DNA of 64,000 bases from Microbacterium faecale (GTDB lineage Bacteria > Actinomycetota > Actinomycetes > Actinomycetales > Microbacteriaceae): NCBI RefSeq assembly GCF_014640975.1, contig NZ_BMHO01000001.1:878166-942165 (forward strand). The letters run 5' to 3'. The notes under the pieces are model-generated. The model was not told the DNA's origin. It did not search any database and was given only the letters and a program-made list of their open reading frames with translations. Position 1 is the stretch's first letter. Every line of letters starts with the position of its first letter. Below are positions 34,298-42,569 of the stretch, one piece after another. Position numbers and translations under genes: made by a program.

Positions 34298-34894
34298 CTA
34301 GTGCCCTGCGGCGGCTCGCTGTTTGATGGCTTCGATGACCGCGGCGACGTCATCGGTGAGGGTGTCGGCGGCTGCGATTTCGTGTCCGTCGACGTTGATG
34401 ATGATTTCGCGGTAGCGGCGTAGCGTCTTGACGAACTTCCGGATGGACAAGCCGGTGGTGTCCTCGACCCTACGCGAGACGGCGAGGGCGGCGATCACGA
34501 CCTGGAGGTGCGCGTCGATCGAGTCACGGACCCTGGCGTAGATTGGTCGGGCGCGGAGGTCGCTCTTCGACATGCGGAAGCTCTTCTCGACCTCGAAGAG
34601 CCGGTGGTAGGCGTCGATGACGAACTCCGCGGGCTCGTCGGTGAGGTTCGTCACGTATCCCTTGATGCCCGCGAGTGCGCGTGCTTTCGCTTCGAGGTCG
34701 CGGTTGACGGTCTTGTCGCCGCCGGTGAGTTTCACGAACCGGTTCCGCTTCACCGAGACCCGGCCGGCGACAGCGTTCTCTGCTTTCTCGACCTGCTGGG
34801 CGATGCCGCGCAGGGTGCGGCGGGCGTTGTCGGCCTTGTAACGGTAATAGAACACGTGATCGCGCCTGTGGTCGGTGGGGCCAGCGGGCCAGGG
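34298..34894 (-). pseudogene. IS1634-family transposase, C-terminal fragment
   Basis: About 198 codons of the C-terminal part of an IS4-superfamily (IS1634) transposase remain: HVFYYRYKADNARRTLRGI, KLTGGDKTVNRDLEAKARAL, EFVIDAYHRLFEVEKSFRMSK (core FEVEKSFRMSK, containing the catalytic Glu), ARPIYARVRDSIDAHLQVV and SIRKFVKTLRRYREI. The N-terminal two thirds with the first two Asp residues is missing. The fragment is cut exactly where the IS21-family element begins at 34895. The frame runs on into the IS21 end but that is accidental. It cannot encode an active transposase. Confidence 0.85.
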
Positions 34895-34964
34895 TGTCGA
34901 CGCCGGGTGAATACTGACCCCGTAGCGTCGGATGAATCTTGACCCCCTCCGACACTCTTGGAGG

Positions 34965-36224
34965 GTGATTTCAGTGGAAGACTGGGCGGAGATCCGCCGA
35001 CTGCACAAGGCCGAGGGCATGCCGATCAAGGCCATCGCCCGCACGCTCGGCGTCGCGAGGAACACGGTCCGCGCAGCGCTCGCGTCCGACGAGCCGCCGA
35101 CGTATCGACGCGCTAGGAAGGGGTCTCTTGTCGACGCGGTCGAGCCCGAGGTCCGCAAGCTGCTCGCGGTGGACGTGAAGATGCCCGCGACGGTGATCGC
35201 GGAGCGCATCGGCTGGGAGCACTCGATCACGATCTTGAAAGACCGGATCCGGCAGATCCGCCCGGAGTACGCCGGCCTCGATCCGGCGGACCGGATCGTT
35301 TACCAGCCCGGGCAGTCCGCGCAGATGGACTTGTGGTTCCCGGAGCTGCGGATCCCGGTCGGGTTCGGGCAGGCGGCGATGCTGCCGGTGCTGGTGATGA
35401 CGCTGACGTTCTCGAGGTTCCTCCAGGCGGTGATGTTGCCGTCGCGTCAGGCGGGAGACCTGCTGGCGGGGATGTGGCAGCTGATCAGCGGTGTCGGGGC
35501 GGTGTCGAAGACGCTCGTCTGGGATCGCGAGGCCGCGATCGGCGGGAAAGGGAAAGTCACCCAGGCGGCGTCGGCGTTCGCGGGGACGCTCGCGACGAGG
35601 ATCGTGCTCGCCCCTCCGCGGGATCCGGAATTCAAGGGCATGGTCGAGCGGAACAACGGGTTCCTGGAGACGTCGTTCCTGCCGGGGCGTCAGTTCGCCT
35701 CGCCTGCGGACTTCAACGATCAGCTGCATGGCTGGCTGCCGCGCGCGAACGCCCGCACGGTCCGCTCTCTCGGCGGGCGTCCTGTTGATGCCCTCGACCG
35801 GGATGTCGCGGCGATGACCGCGTTGCCGCCGCATCCGCCAGCGACGGGCCTGGTCACGCGGGTCCGGCTGGGGAGGGACTATTACGTCCGTGTCGATGGG
35901 AACGATTACTCCGTCGACCCGCGGGTGATCGGCCGGCTCGTCGATGTCACCGCGACGCTGACGCGCGTGATCGTCGTCTGCGACGGCGTCACGGTCGCCG
36001 ATCATGCGCGGTGTTGGGCGTCGGGCGCGGTCGTGACCGACCCGTCGCACGTGATGATCGCGAAGGGGCTGCGGGCCCAGTACACCGGCGCCAAACGCGA
36101 CCGCGATCGGCAGCGGCGGGAGATGTTGCGGGCGCCGGAGCATCGGGTGATGTTCCGCGACACGGCCGACTACGACGCCCTGTTCGGCATCGATTTCAAC
36201 CCGACCACCGGGGAAGTGTCGTGA
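34965..36224 (+). CDS. istA: IS21-family transposase IstA
   Basis: A 419-aa transposase. The N-terminal helix-turn-helix reads SVEDWAEIRRLHKAEG then IKAIARTLGVARNTVRAAL. The DDE integrase core has Asp in QMDLWFPEL, the second Asp in LVWDREAAIGG and the Glu in PRDPEFKGMVERNNGFLE, all present, so it could be active. A C-terminal beta-barrel-like part (YYVRVDGNDYSVDP) follows. GTG 34965 matches the usual MISVEDWAEIRRLH start; GTG 34974 has a better spaced GGAGG. It overlaps istB. Confidence 0.93.
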   Translation: MISVEDWAEIRRLHKAEGMPIKAIARTLGVARNTVRAALASDEPPTYRRARKGSLVDAVEPEVRKLLAVDVKMPATVIAERIGWEHSITILKDRIRQIRPEYAGLDPADRIVYQPGQSAQMDLWFPELRIPVGFGQAAMLPVLVMTLTFSRFLQAVMLPSRQAGDLLAGMWQLISGVGAVSKTLVWDREAAIGGKGKVTQAASAFAGTLATRIVLAPPRDPEFKGMVERNNGFLETSFLPGRQFASPADFNDQLHGWLPRANARTVRSLGGRPVDALDRDVAAMTALPPHPPATGLVTRVRLGRDYYVRVDGNDYSVDPRVIGRLVDVTATLTRVIVVCDGVTVADHARCWASGAVVTDPSHVMIAKGLRAQYTGAKRDRDRQRREMLRAPEHRVMFRDTADYDALFGIDFNPTTGEVS

Positions 36225-37009
36225 TGGGCTCCGTGACGGAGACCGCGTCGACGATCGGCTACCTGGTCAGAGCGTTGAAGACCCCCACGATCGGGCGCGT
36301 CTGGGAGCCTCTGGCGGCGACCGCGCGCGAGGAGGGATGGTCGCACGAGGACTACCTCGCCGCGGTGTTGCAGCGCCAGGTCGCCGACCGGGAAGCGAAC
36401 GGCACGGCGTTGCGGATCAGCGGGGCGCACTTCCCGCAGGTCAAGACCCTCGAGGACTTCAATCTCGATCACCAGCCGTCCCTGCGCCGCGATGTTCTCG
36501 CGCATCTGGCGACGACGTCCTGGATCGCGAAGGCCGAGAACGTCGTCTTGCTCGGTCCTCCCGGGGTCGGGAAGACGCATCTCGGGATCGGGCTGGGCAT
36601 CAAGGCCTGTCACGCGGGCTTTCCGACCGCATTCGATACCGCCACCGGTTGGGCATCGCGCCTGCAGACCGCGCATCGCGAGGGGCGGTTGGAGAAGGAG
36701 CTCAAGCGGCTCCGGCGCTACCGGCTGCTGATCATGGACGAGGTCGGCTACCTCCCGTTCGACGCGGACACGGCGAACCTGTTCTTCCAGCTGATCGCGG
36801 CGCGCTACGAACAGGGATCGATCCTGGTCACCAGCAACATGCCGTTCGGGCGCTGGGGCGAAATCTTCGCTGACGACGTCGTCGCGGGCGCGATGATCGA
36901 CCGGCTCGTCCACCACGCCGAGGTCCTCACCCTTGGCGGGGACTCCTACCGGACCCGCTCGCGCCGCGAGCTGCTCAAGACACCGCCCGCCCAGGGCGGC
37001 GAACAGTAA
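36224..37009 (+). CDS. istB: IS21-family helper ATPase IstB
   Basis: A 261-aa AAA+ ATPase that assists IstA in target choice and strand transfer. Walker A is LLGPPGVGKTHLGIGLG, Walker B is LLIMDEVGYLPFD, and the arginine/sensor region is SILVTSNMPFGRWGEIF. The C-terminus ends SYRTRSRRELLKTP, typical of the family. The ATG at 36224 shares one base with the istA stop (TGATG); a GTG one codon earlier is equally possible. Confidence 0.94.
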   Translation: MGSVTETASTIGYLVRALKTPTIGRVWEPLAATAREEGWSHEDYLAAVLQRQVADREANGTALRISGAHFPQVKTLEDFNLDHQPSLRRDVLAHLATTSWIAKAENVVLLGPPGVGKTHLGIGLGIKACHAGFPTAFDTATGWASRLQTAHREGRLEKELKRLRRYRLLIMDEVGYLPFDADTANLFFQLIAARYEQGSILVTSNMPFGRWGEIFADDVVAGAMIDRLVHHAEVLTLGGDSYRTRSRRELLKTPPAQGGEQ

Positions 37010-37079
37010 CGATCAACAACCCCGAGAGGGGTCAACTTTCAGACGTCGATAGGGGGTCAGAATTCAGCCGACGTTGACA

Positions 37080-37611
37080 CGAGCACTCGCGCCTCGACGC
37101 GATCGCCGACATCGTCGAAGTCGGTGAACGTCGCCGCCGTCGCCTCCACGCTGCCTATCTCGCGGCGGCGGTCGACGAAGCGGCCGCCGATGGCCAGGTC
37201 ACGCAGTCGGAGTGTCGCGAACTCGAGCAGATCGCGGCCGTGCTCGACCTCGAGGTGCCATCCCTTCCTTCGTCAGCCGAGACGTCGGATCCGATCTCTG
37301 TGCCCTCAGTCGCGAGGTCGTCGGCCGCGGTCGATGCGCCCGAAACCGGGGCAACGTTCGTACTCTCGCCTGGGGCGCGCGTGGTGTTTACCGGTGCCCT
37401 GAGCCGCGAGCGCGCGGAATGGGCGCAGACGATCGCGGAAGCCGGATTCACGACCGGCAGCGTGACGAAGAACTGTGCGGTGCTCGTCGCAGCGGATCCC
37501 GCAACGCAGTCGGGCAAGGCGAAGACGGCGGCGAAGCACGGGATTCCGATCGTGACTGAGGCGGAATTCGTGCGGGTGTTTGAAGCGTACGTCGCGGGGA
37601 TCGCTGCGTAA
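37080..37611 (+). pseudogene. 3' fragment of an exonuclease-like gene with BRCT domain
   Basis: An open frame runs from the IS21 right end to the stop at 37611, about 177 codons, without a proper 5' end. The first ~60 residues (HAAYLAAAVDEAAADGQVTQ, ECRELEQIAAVLDLEV) are a short helical TerB-like linker. The last ~80 form a BRCT domain: RVVFTGALSRERAEWAQTIA, TTGSVTKNCAVLVAAD, SGKAKTAAKHGIPIVTEAEF. This order is that of actinobacterial DNA polymerase III epsilon-like exonucleases with C-terminal BRCT. The exonuclease part has been lost at the IS21 junction. A product from an internal ATG or GTG (e.g. 37240) is possible but unproven. Confidence 0.72.
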
Positions 37612-37653
37612 CGCGCTGCCGACGTGCCGCTCGGCGACGCGCCGGCAGCCGTG

Positions 37654-38166
37654 TCAGTCGCCGACCACCCTCGTCGGCTGACCGCGCGTCACAAGCGTTC
37701 CCATCGCCCGCGGCTTCCCGCCCGTGAGGATGTGCTCGACCGCCCTGCTGGGTGACTCACCCGCTTGCACTCTCTCGAGCCAGGGCTTCCACGCCGCCGG
37801 AGTGAAGCGGAAATCCCCCGCTCTCTTCTCGTCCGGCCACAGCTCGAACAGGCGCGCGTGCCGGTGCACGTCGAGTTCGTTGCGGAATCGCCCCGTCACG
37901 AGCGTCGCGAGCAGGTAGTAGTCGGCCGGCGTGAACCCGGCGGCGTGGAGCGCGCGGGCCGCATCCTTCCAGATCTGCGGCGCACGCGTGCCGCCATTCA
38001 TCACACCGGGGGCGATGTAGTTCATGATGACGGCGCCCGGGAACCACGGCATGTAATCGACCATGTAGCGCGACCACAGCGGCCGGTCGGCTTCGGGGAC
38101 GTCGCCCCAGCCGTCAGCGGGATCGAGATTGTCATCGGCGCCGGAATCGACATAGATCAGGGACAT
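37654..38166 (-). CDS. Hypothetical protein
   Basis: A 170-aa soluble protein that I do not recognise. It begins MSLIYVDSGADDNLDPADGW with a GGAG ribosome site seven bases upstream. It contains MVDYMPWFPGAVIMNYIAPG, GFTPADYYLLATLVTGRFRNE and FRFTPAAWKPWLERVQAGES, is rich in Trp and Tyr and has no signal peptide. Codon use is host-like. It is convergent with the BRCT fragment. No function is inferred. Confidence 0.7.
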   Translation of the reverse strand: MSLIYVDSGADDNLDPADGWGDVPEADRPLWSRYMVDYMPWFPGAVIMNYIAPGVMNGGTRAPQIWKDAARALHAAGFTPADYYLLATLVTGRFRNELDVHRHARLFELWPDEKRAGDFRFTPAAWKPWLERVQAGESPSRAVEHILTGGKPRAMGTLVTRGQPTRVVGD

Positions 38167-38497
38167 CGGAGAACTCCGTTCCGGGTGCCCGCACGCGGCG
38201 AACTCCCATCGACTTGCCCGCCGCGGTCGCGACGAGCCGGTTCTTCCCCTGGGGCACCCCGCTCGATGGAGAGGGTTGCCGTGCAGCCGGCCAGGTACCG
38301 ACAGCTGCAACTCGTGAACCTGGTTCGAGAGTAGCCCACGATCACTGACAAACGAAGGGATTGCCACCGCATCAACCCGCACGGCGTGATCGGTGCGTTC
38401 GTAGCGCGCGCAGCGAGAGCCCGCGTCCCTTGGCGTGTGCGGTGGCTGCCGTCAGCCGCGAGCTACTAACGGCTCGCCGTCTGATCCCATCCGCCCG
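38167..38497. other. Gene-free stretch
   Basis: About 330 bp between the hypothetical gene and the end of the leftward O-demethylase gene. I see no convincing coding region, tRNA or strong hairpin. It should contain the promoter of the hypothetical gene at its left end and the terminator region of the demethylase gene at its right end. Confidence 0.5.
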
Positions 38498-39925
38498 TCA
38501 CCCCGTGACGGTCAGCTCCGCGTTCGACCGCGCACGATACTCCCGGGCCACGTCGCCGATCGGCGTCGGCGCAACGGTCACGCGGATCCGCACCTGCTCG
38601 TGCGGCTCGACCCGCCCGCCGCTGCGGCTGCCGCCGCCGTCCTCGCCCCAGATGAGCGTGAGCTCGGTGCCGGGCTCCGCCAGCCGCTCGTCGATCGATC
38701 CGAGCGACATCATCGCGCGTTCGTTGTAGCTGTACGCCGGATACGTGCCGAAGCCGACCAGCTCGCCGGCGTCGTCCAGCACCTTGTCGTAGTGCAGCCG
38801 CCCGGTCGCCGAGACGGGCAGGTCGATGTGCAGCGCGGAGGGGCCGTCGCCGACGAGGCGCTGGAAGACCTGCGTGAAGTCATCCGGGTGCCACAGCAGC
38901 GTGACCTTCTTGCGGTGCGGCTGATCCGCCATCTTCTCCAGCGCCTCGCGACCCACGAAGTCATGGTCGAACTTGATGATGTGGCCGTAGTTCAGATCCC
39001 ACGGGGTCGCGTAGTAGTCCTCGGGGTTGTCCGAGAAGAAGCTGCCGCCGAGCGACATGCGCGCCGAGGCGCTGCGATCCGACAACCATGCGCGGTAGTC
39101 CGCGAGTGCGGGGCTCGTGTACACCGCCGAGAACGGCACCGCCCACCAGCCCGACTCCATCACCGTGCTGAAGTAGGCGAGGGAACCGATCTGCCGCAGC
39201 CCGTGCTTCTTGCCCGCCTGCACGAGCGCGGTCTTGACCTGGTTGCGGGTGTCCCAGGATCCGGACAGCTCGAGCCCCGGCACGCCGCCCATGCTGTGAC
39301 GCATGGCGCGCACCTCGTGGCCGTCGACCGAGATCGTCGCCGACCGGAAGAACTTGATCTCCGGCAGCGGGCCGCCGTTCAGTTCCTCGAGCAGCTCGTA
39401 CGCGTTCGGGCCCTCCACCTGATAGCGCCACACCAGCCGGCGCTTGTCCTTATTGAGCGCCCACACCGGATCCAGCTCGGCTTCGACCTCGAAGTCGCCC
39501 GTCTCCGCGTGGTACTGCACCCAGTCGGTCGACGCCGGGTTGCCGACGAGCAGCAGGTCTTCCTCGTCCAAGTAGTAGAGGATCGCGTCGCCGATGACGT
39601 AGCCCTCGGGGGAGCACGCGATGAACTGCTTCGCCGCCCCGGGCCGGAACGTCGCGAACGAGTTGATGCCGAGGTGCGAGAACAACGCGAGGGCGTCCTT
39701 GCCCCGTACCCGCAGGTTGTGCATGTGGTAGCTCTGGTCGTGCAGCGCGATGCCGTTGCGCCACGACAGCTGCTCGTCACGCCACGTCGTGAACTCCGCG
39801 CGCACGGCGTCGACGGGCATCATCACGCCGAAGATGTTCAGCGCCGTCTTCGGCGCGCTGCGGTAGAAGCGAGCGACGATGCTCTCTTCCTGCTCCATCA
39901 ACGACTGCAGGCTGTTGTCCGTCAT
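38498..39925 (-). CDS. Aminomethyltransferase-fold O-demethylase (LigM-like, vanillate/3-O-methylgallate type)
   Basis: A 475-aa protein of the GcvT fold. It begins MTDNSLQSLMEQEESIVARF after a GGAGGAG ribosome site. Segments such as SWRNGIALHDQSYHMHNLRV, NSFATFRPGAAKQFIACSPE, GVPGLELSGSWDTRNQV and DLNYGHIIKFDHDFVGREAL match the LigM/DesA group rather than true GcvT, and the length (about 470 aa) is that of LigM. These enzymes move the methyl group of vanillate, syringate or 3-O-methylgallate to tetrahydrofolate. It lies divergent to a thioesterase and near a CoA ligase, so a methoxylated aromatic acid is the likely substrate. Confidence 0.82.
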   Translation of the reverse strand: MTDNSLQSLMEQEESIVARFYRSAPKTALNIFGVMMPVDAVRAEFTTWRDEQLSWRNGIALHDQSYHMHNLRVRGKDALALFSHLGINSFATFRPGAAKQFIACSPEGYVIGDAILYYLDEEDLLLVGNPASTDWVQYHAETGDFEVEAELDPVWALNKDKRRLVWRYQVEGPNAYELLEELNGGPLPEIKFFRSATISVDGHEVRAMRHSMGGVPGLELSGSWDTRNQVKTALVQAGKKHGLRQIGSLAYFSTVMESGWWAVPFSAVYTSPALADYRAWLSDRSASARMSLGGSFFSDNPEDYYATPWDLNYGHIIKFDHDFVGREALEKMADQPHRKKVTLLWHPDDFTQVFQRLVGDGPSALHIDLPVSATGRLHYDKVLDDAGELVGFGTYPAYSYNERAMMSLGSIDERLAEPGTELTLIWGEDGGGSRSGGRVEPHEQVRIRVTVAPTPIGDVAREYRARSNAELTVTG

Positions 39926-39948
39926 GAGGATCTCCTCCACGGGGTAGA

Positions 39949-39968
39949 TTCTAATTTAGAACTGACTA
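39949..39968. promoter_or_regulatory. Putative HxlR-site upstream of the O-demethylase gene
   Basis: TTCTAATTTAGAACTGACTA at 39949-39968 matches TTCTAGTATGAAACTTACTA at 40971-40990 in 15 of 20 positions. It also contains the palindrome TTCTAATTTAGAA (6+1+6). It is 24 bp upstream of the demethylase start codon, overlapping the likely promoter. Binding by the neighbouring HxlR regulator is inferred. Confidence 0.55.
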
Positions 39969-40043
39969 TAGCCTGGCGAGAGAGCACGCGGAAGTGCAGG
40001 TTCGGATCCGTGCTCGCCGCTGAGGCAGGAGAAGGGGAACGCC

Positions 40044-40454
40044 ATGTTGTCGAACACGCTGTCGCGCCGAGTGGAGTGGGGAGACTGCGACCCGGCCGGG
40101 ATCGTCTTCAATCCGCAGTTCTTCCGGTGGTTCGATCACGGCACGACGATGCTCTACGAGGCCGCCGGTTGGCCGAAGCCGCAACTCCTCGAGCGATTCG
40201 GCGCGGCCGGATGTCCCGTCGTCGACACGCGTGCCTCATTCCGCGCTCCGTGCCGCTTCGGCGACGATGTGCAGATCACGAGCGAGATCGCCGAGATCGG
40301 CACCCGCAGCTTCAGCATCCGCCACACGCTCACGAAGGGCGACGAGGTCTGCGTCGAGGGCTACGAGACGCGGGTCTGGACGGCCGAGAAGCCCGACGGC
40401 GGGCTGGGCTCGGCGCCGCTTCCCGACGAGCTCGTCGAGCGCTTCCGCGGCTGA
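40044..40454 (+). CDS. 4-hydroxybenzoyl-CoA-type thioesterase (hotdog fold)
   Basis: A 136-aa hotdog-fold protein. RRVEWGDCDPAGIVFNPQFF carries the catalytic Asp in the WGDCDPAGIVF motif of 4-hydroxybenzoyl-CoA thioesterases, followed by RWFDHGTTMLYEAAG and RFGDDVQITSEI. It hydrolyses acyl- or aroyl-CoA to the free acid. It starts about 120 bp from the divergent O-demethylase gene and converges with hxlR. With the CoA ligase downstream it fits an aromatic-acid pathway that passes through CoA thioesters. Confidence 0.88.
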   Translation: MLSNTLSRRVEWGDCDPAGIVFNPQFFRWFDHGTTMLYEAAGWPKPQLLERFGAAGCPVVDTRASFRAPCRFGDDVQITSEIAEIGTRSFSIRHTLTKGDEVCVEGYETRVWTAEKPDGGLGSAPLPDELVERFRG

Positions 40455-40458
40455 TCGG

Positions 40459-40908
40459 TCAGGCGTCGCCGTCGATCACGTATCGCATGTCGCGCGCGTG
40501 GACGGGCCCGCCGCAGTGGTCGCACGTGAGCTGCGGCGTCGAGACGTGCCCGCACGTGACGTGGTGCAGGGAGATGTCGCGCGCATCGTCGCCGAGCCAC
40601 TTCTCGCCCCACTGCTTCATCACGAGGAAGACGGGGTAGAGCTCGAGGCCCGCTTCCGTGAGCAGGTATTCGTAGCGGTCGGGGCGCTGCTGGTAGCGGC
40701 GTCGTTCGAGGATCCCCGCCTCGACGAGATGCTTGAGCGTGCGCGACAGCACGGATCGCGAGATGTCCAGCACGCGCTGGAAGTCGTCGAATCGGCGCAC
40801 CCGGAAGAACGCCTCGCGCAGCACGAGCGACGACGCCCCGTACCGCAGCAGCTCCTCGGTGCGCTGCACCGACGTGGTGCCGTGGTTGCGCGCCCGCTCG
40901 TCCGTCAC
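40459..40908 (-). CDS. HxlR-family transcriptional regulator with C-terminal Cys pairs
   Basis: A 149-aa winged-helix regulator starting at GTG with AAAGGA nine bases upstream. GASSLVLREAFFRVRRFDDF and VLDISRSVLSRTLKHLVEAG, then the wing RRRYQQRPDRYEYLLTEAG, are HxlR features. The C-terminal 40 residues add HHVTCGHVSTPQLTCDHCGG, a Cys-rich stretch that could bind zinc. It is divergent from the CoA ligase and close to the thioesterase and demethylase genes, so it is the likely regulator of this cluster; a shared motif at two promoters supports this. Confidence 0.88.
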   Translation of the reverse strand: MTDERARNHGTTSVQRTEELLRYGASSLVLREAFFRVRRFDDFQRVLDISRSVLSRTLKHLVEAGILERRRYQQRPDRYEYLLTEAGLELYPVFLVMKQWGEKWLGDDARDISLHHVTCGHVSTPQLTCDHCGGPVHARDMRYVIDGDA

Positions 40909-40970
40909 GTTCGCGGATCCTTTCGTTTGCTCCCGTCGGAAACCTGACGGTGGTGCATGCCGGGTGTCCG

Positions 40971-40990
40971 TTCTAGTATGAAACTTACTA
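40971..40990. promoter_or_regulatory. Putative HxlR-site between hxlR and the CoA ligase gene
   Basis: TTCTAGTATGAAACTTACTA lies in the divergent intergenic region and contains TAGTA/TACTA-type inverted half-sites. It matches the site at 39949-39968 in 15 of 20 positions. It probably controls the ligase gene and hxlR itself. Confidence 0.55.
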
Positions 40991-41080
40991 CGGTGAGGGC
41001 AGTCGGATCCGGTGCCGACGCGTATGCGCGGCGAGCGGGAAGTCGGTCACCACCTTACTGATCACGTCGAGGAGGACATG

Positions 41081-42493
41081 ATGGCGAGTGCGTTCGCGGC
41101 AGAGACGACGCGGGACACGTGGAAGGCCGTGCTCGAGAAGTATCACGAGGATCGCGAATCGCCGATCAGCGCCGACTACTGGTCGGCGAAGGACACGTGG
41201 TCGCGGGATCGCGTGCGCGAGGTGCAGGACGAGAAGATCGCCGCCGTCGCACCCTTCCTCTACGAGAACAGCGCCTTCTATCGCGCCCGGTTCGACCGGC
41301 TCGGCGTCGCGCCCACCGACGTGCACTCGGTGGAGTCGATGATCGCGAACTGGCCCGTCGTCACCAAGCAGGAGATGATGGCCGACGTCACCGAGCACCC
41401 GCCCTACGGCACGTACTCGACCTGTGGTGACGACGAGTGGAACGACCGCGGCTGGATGCTGTTCTCCTCCTCCGGCACAACCGGTGTGCCCCGCGCCTTC
41501 CGCTACACGCACTTCGACCGCAAGCACTGGGAGCAGGCCAACGCCCGCGCCCTCCACTCCGGCGGACTCCGCACGGGCGATGCCGCGCTGCCCATGGTCG
41601 GCTTCGGGCCGCACGTGTTCGCGTGGGGCGTGCAGTATGCGCTGGCGAAGATGAGGCTTCCGGTCATCCCCGGCGGCGGCATGGACGGCAAGGCGCGCGC
41701 CGGCCTGGTCGAGCGCTTCGCGCCGCGCGTGCTGGTCTGCACGCCCTCGTACGCGTTGTACCTCGGACGCGTCATGCAGGAGATGGGCAGGGATCCGGCC
41801 GACACCGCCGTGCAGTGGCTCGTCACCGGCGGGGAGCCGTTCTCGGGGGTGCGCGGCACGCTCGAACGGATCCAGGACCTCTGGGGCGCGAAGGCCGTCG
41901 AGTTCTACGGCTGCACCGAGGCGTCCCCGCACTGCGGCGGATACTCGTGCCCTGAGTATCAGGAGGGCGACACCCCCTTCATCCACCTGATGGAAGACAT
42001 CCAGGTGTGGGAGACCGTCGACCCCGACACCCTCATCACCTCGCCCGACGGTGTCAAGGGCGTCTCGGTGTGCACGAATCTCGCCTCCGAGAGCTCGCCG
42101 CAGCTGCGCTTCCTCGTCGGCGACTACACGACGCTGTCGACGGATCCGTGTGCCTGCGGCCGCAGCCACGTGCGCGCCATGGGGTGCATGACCGGTCGCT
42201 CGGACGACCTGCTCAACCTGCGGGGGATCAAGTTCTTTCCCGTGCAGATCGAGGAGGCCGTGCGCGCCGTGGCCGGGACCGGTGACGAGTTCCAGATCCG
42301 CTTGTCGACCAAGTCAGACGGACTCGACGTGATGACCGTTATCGTCGAGCACACCGACTCCCGCGTCGCCGAGATGGTGACCGCCGAGATCCGCTCGCGC
42401 TGCGAGGTGCGCGCCACCGTCGAGGTTGTCGCCCCCGACTCGCTCCCGAAGAACGAGATGAAGGCCAAGCGCGTCTTCGACGAGCGCGGGTGA
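41081..42493 (+). CDS. PaaK-like aryl-CoA ligase (adenylate-forming enzyme)
   Basis: A 470-aa member of the phenylacetate-CoA ligase group. The P-loop is LFSSSGTTGVPRAFRYTHFD. GFGPHVFAWGVQYALAKM, WLVTGGEPFSGVRGTLERI and EFYGCTEASPHCGG (motif with YGxTE) follow. The Cys-rich DPCACGRSHVRAMG and GRSDDLLNLRGIKFFPVQIE near the C-terminus are PaaK features. It activates an aromatic or related carboxylic acid with ATP and CoA. The ATG at 41081 has AGGAGG five bases upstream; an ATG one codon earlier is too close. It is driven from the promoter shared with hxlR and is followed by a dehydrogenase gene after 76 bp. Confidence 0.88.
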   Translation: MASAFAAETTRDTWKAVLEKYHEDRESPISADYWSAKDTWSRDRVREVQDEKIAAVAPFLYENSAFYRARFDRLGVAPTDVHSVESMIANWPVVTKQEMMADVTEHPPYGTYSTCGDDEWNDRGWMLFSSSGTTGVPRAFRYTHFDRKHWEQANARALHSGGLRTGDAALPMVGFGPHVFAWGVQYALAKMRLPVIPGGGMDGKARAGLVERFAPRVLVCTPSYALYLGRVMQEMGRDPADTAVQWLVTGGEPFSGVRGTLERIQDLWGAKAVEFYGCTEASPHCGGYSCPEYQEGDTPFIHLMEDIQVWETVDPDTLITSPDGVKGVSVCTNLASESSPQLRFLVGDYTTLSTDPCACGRSHVRAMGCMTGRSDDLLNLRGIKFFPVQIEEAVRAVAGTGDEFQIRLSTKSDGLDVMTVIVEHTDSRVAEMVTAEIRSRCEVRATVEVVAPDSLPKNEMKAKRVFDERG

Positions 42494-42569
42494 GGGGTGT
42501 GGCCGGGCCGATGGTGGCGCGAGCCATCCGTCGCCGCAACTCTGCGCGAAGCGAGAAAGAGAAGGTGTC

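Larger units (their letters stand above)
34895..37079 (+). mobile_element. IS21-family insertion sequence with istA and istB
   Basis: The element is 2185 bp. The left end at 34895 reads TGTCGACGCCGGGTGAATAC then TGACCCC, and the right end (reverse complement from 37079) reads TGTCAACGTCGGCTGAATTC then TGACCCC, identical at 23 of 27 positions and starting with TG. Each end has a second inner copy of the TGAAnnTTGACCCC motif, as IS21 elements do. It carries istA and istB, both intact. The flanking bases (CCAGGG on the left, CGAGCA on the right) show no target duplication, and the genes on the two sides are unrelated, so it marks a deletion or recombination junction. Confidence 0.9.

Noticed and set aside
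38498..39925. Glycine-cleavage T protein (gcvT)
   Set aside because: It has the fold but is about 100 residues longer than GcvT, has LigM-like motifs and no gcvH/gcvP neighbours.
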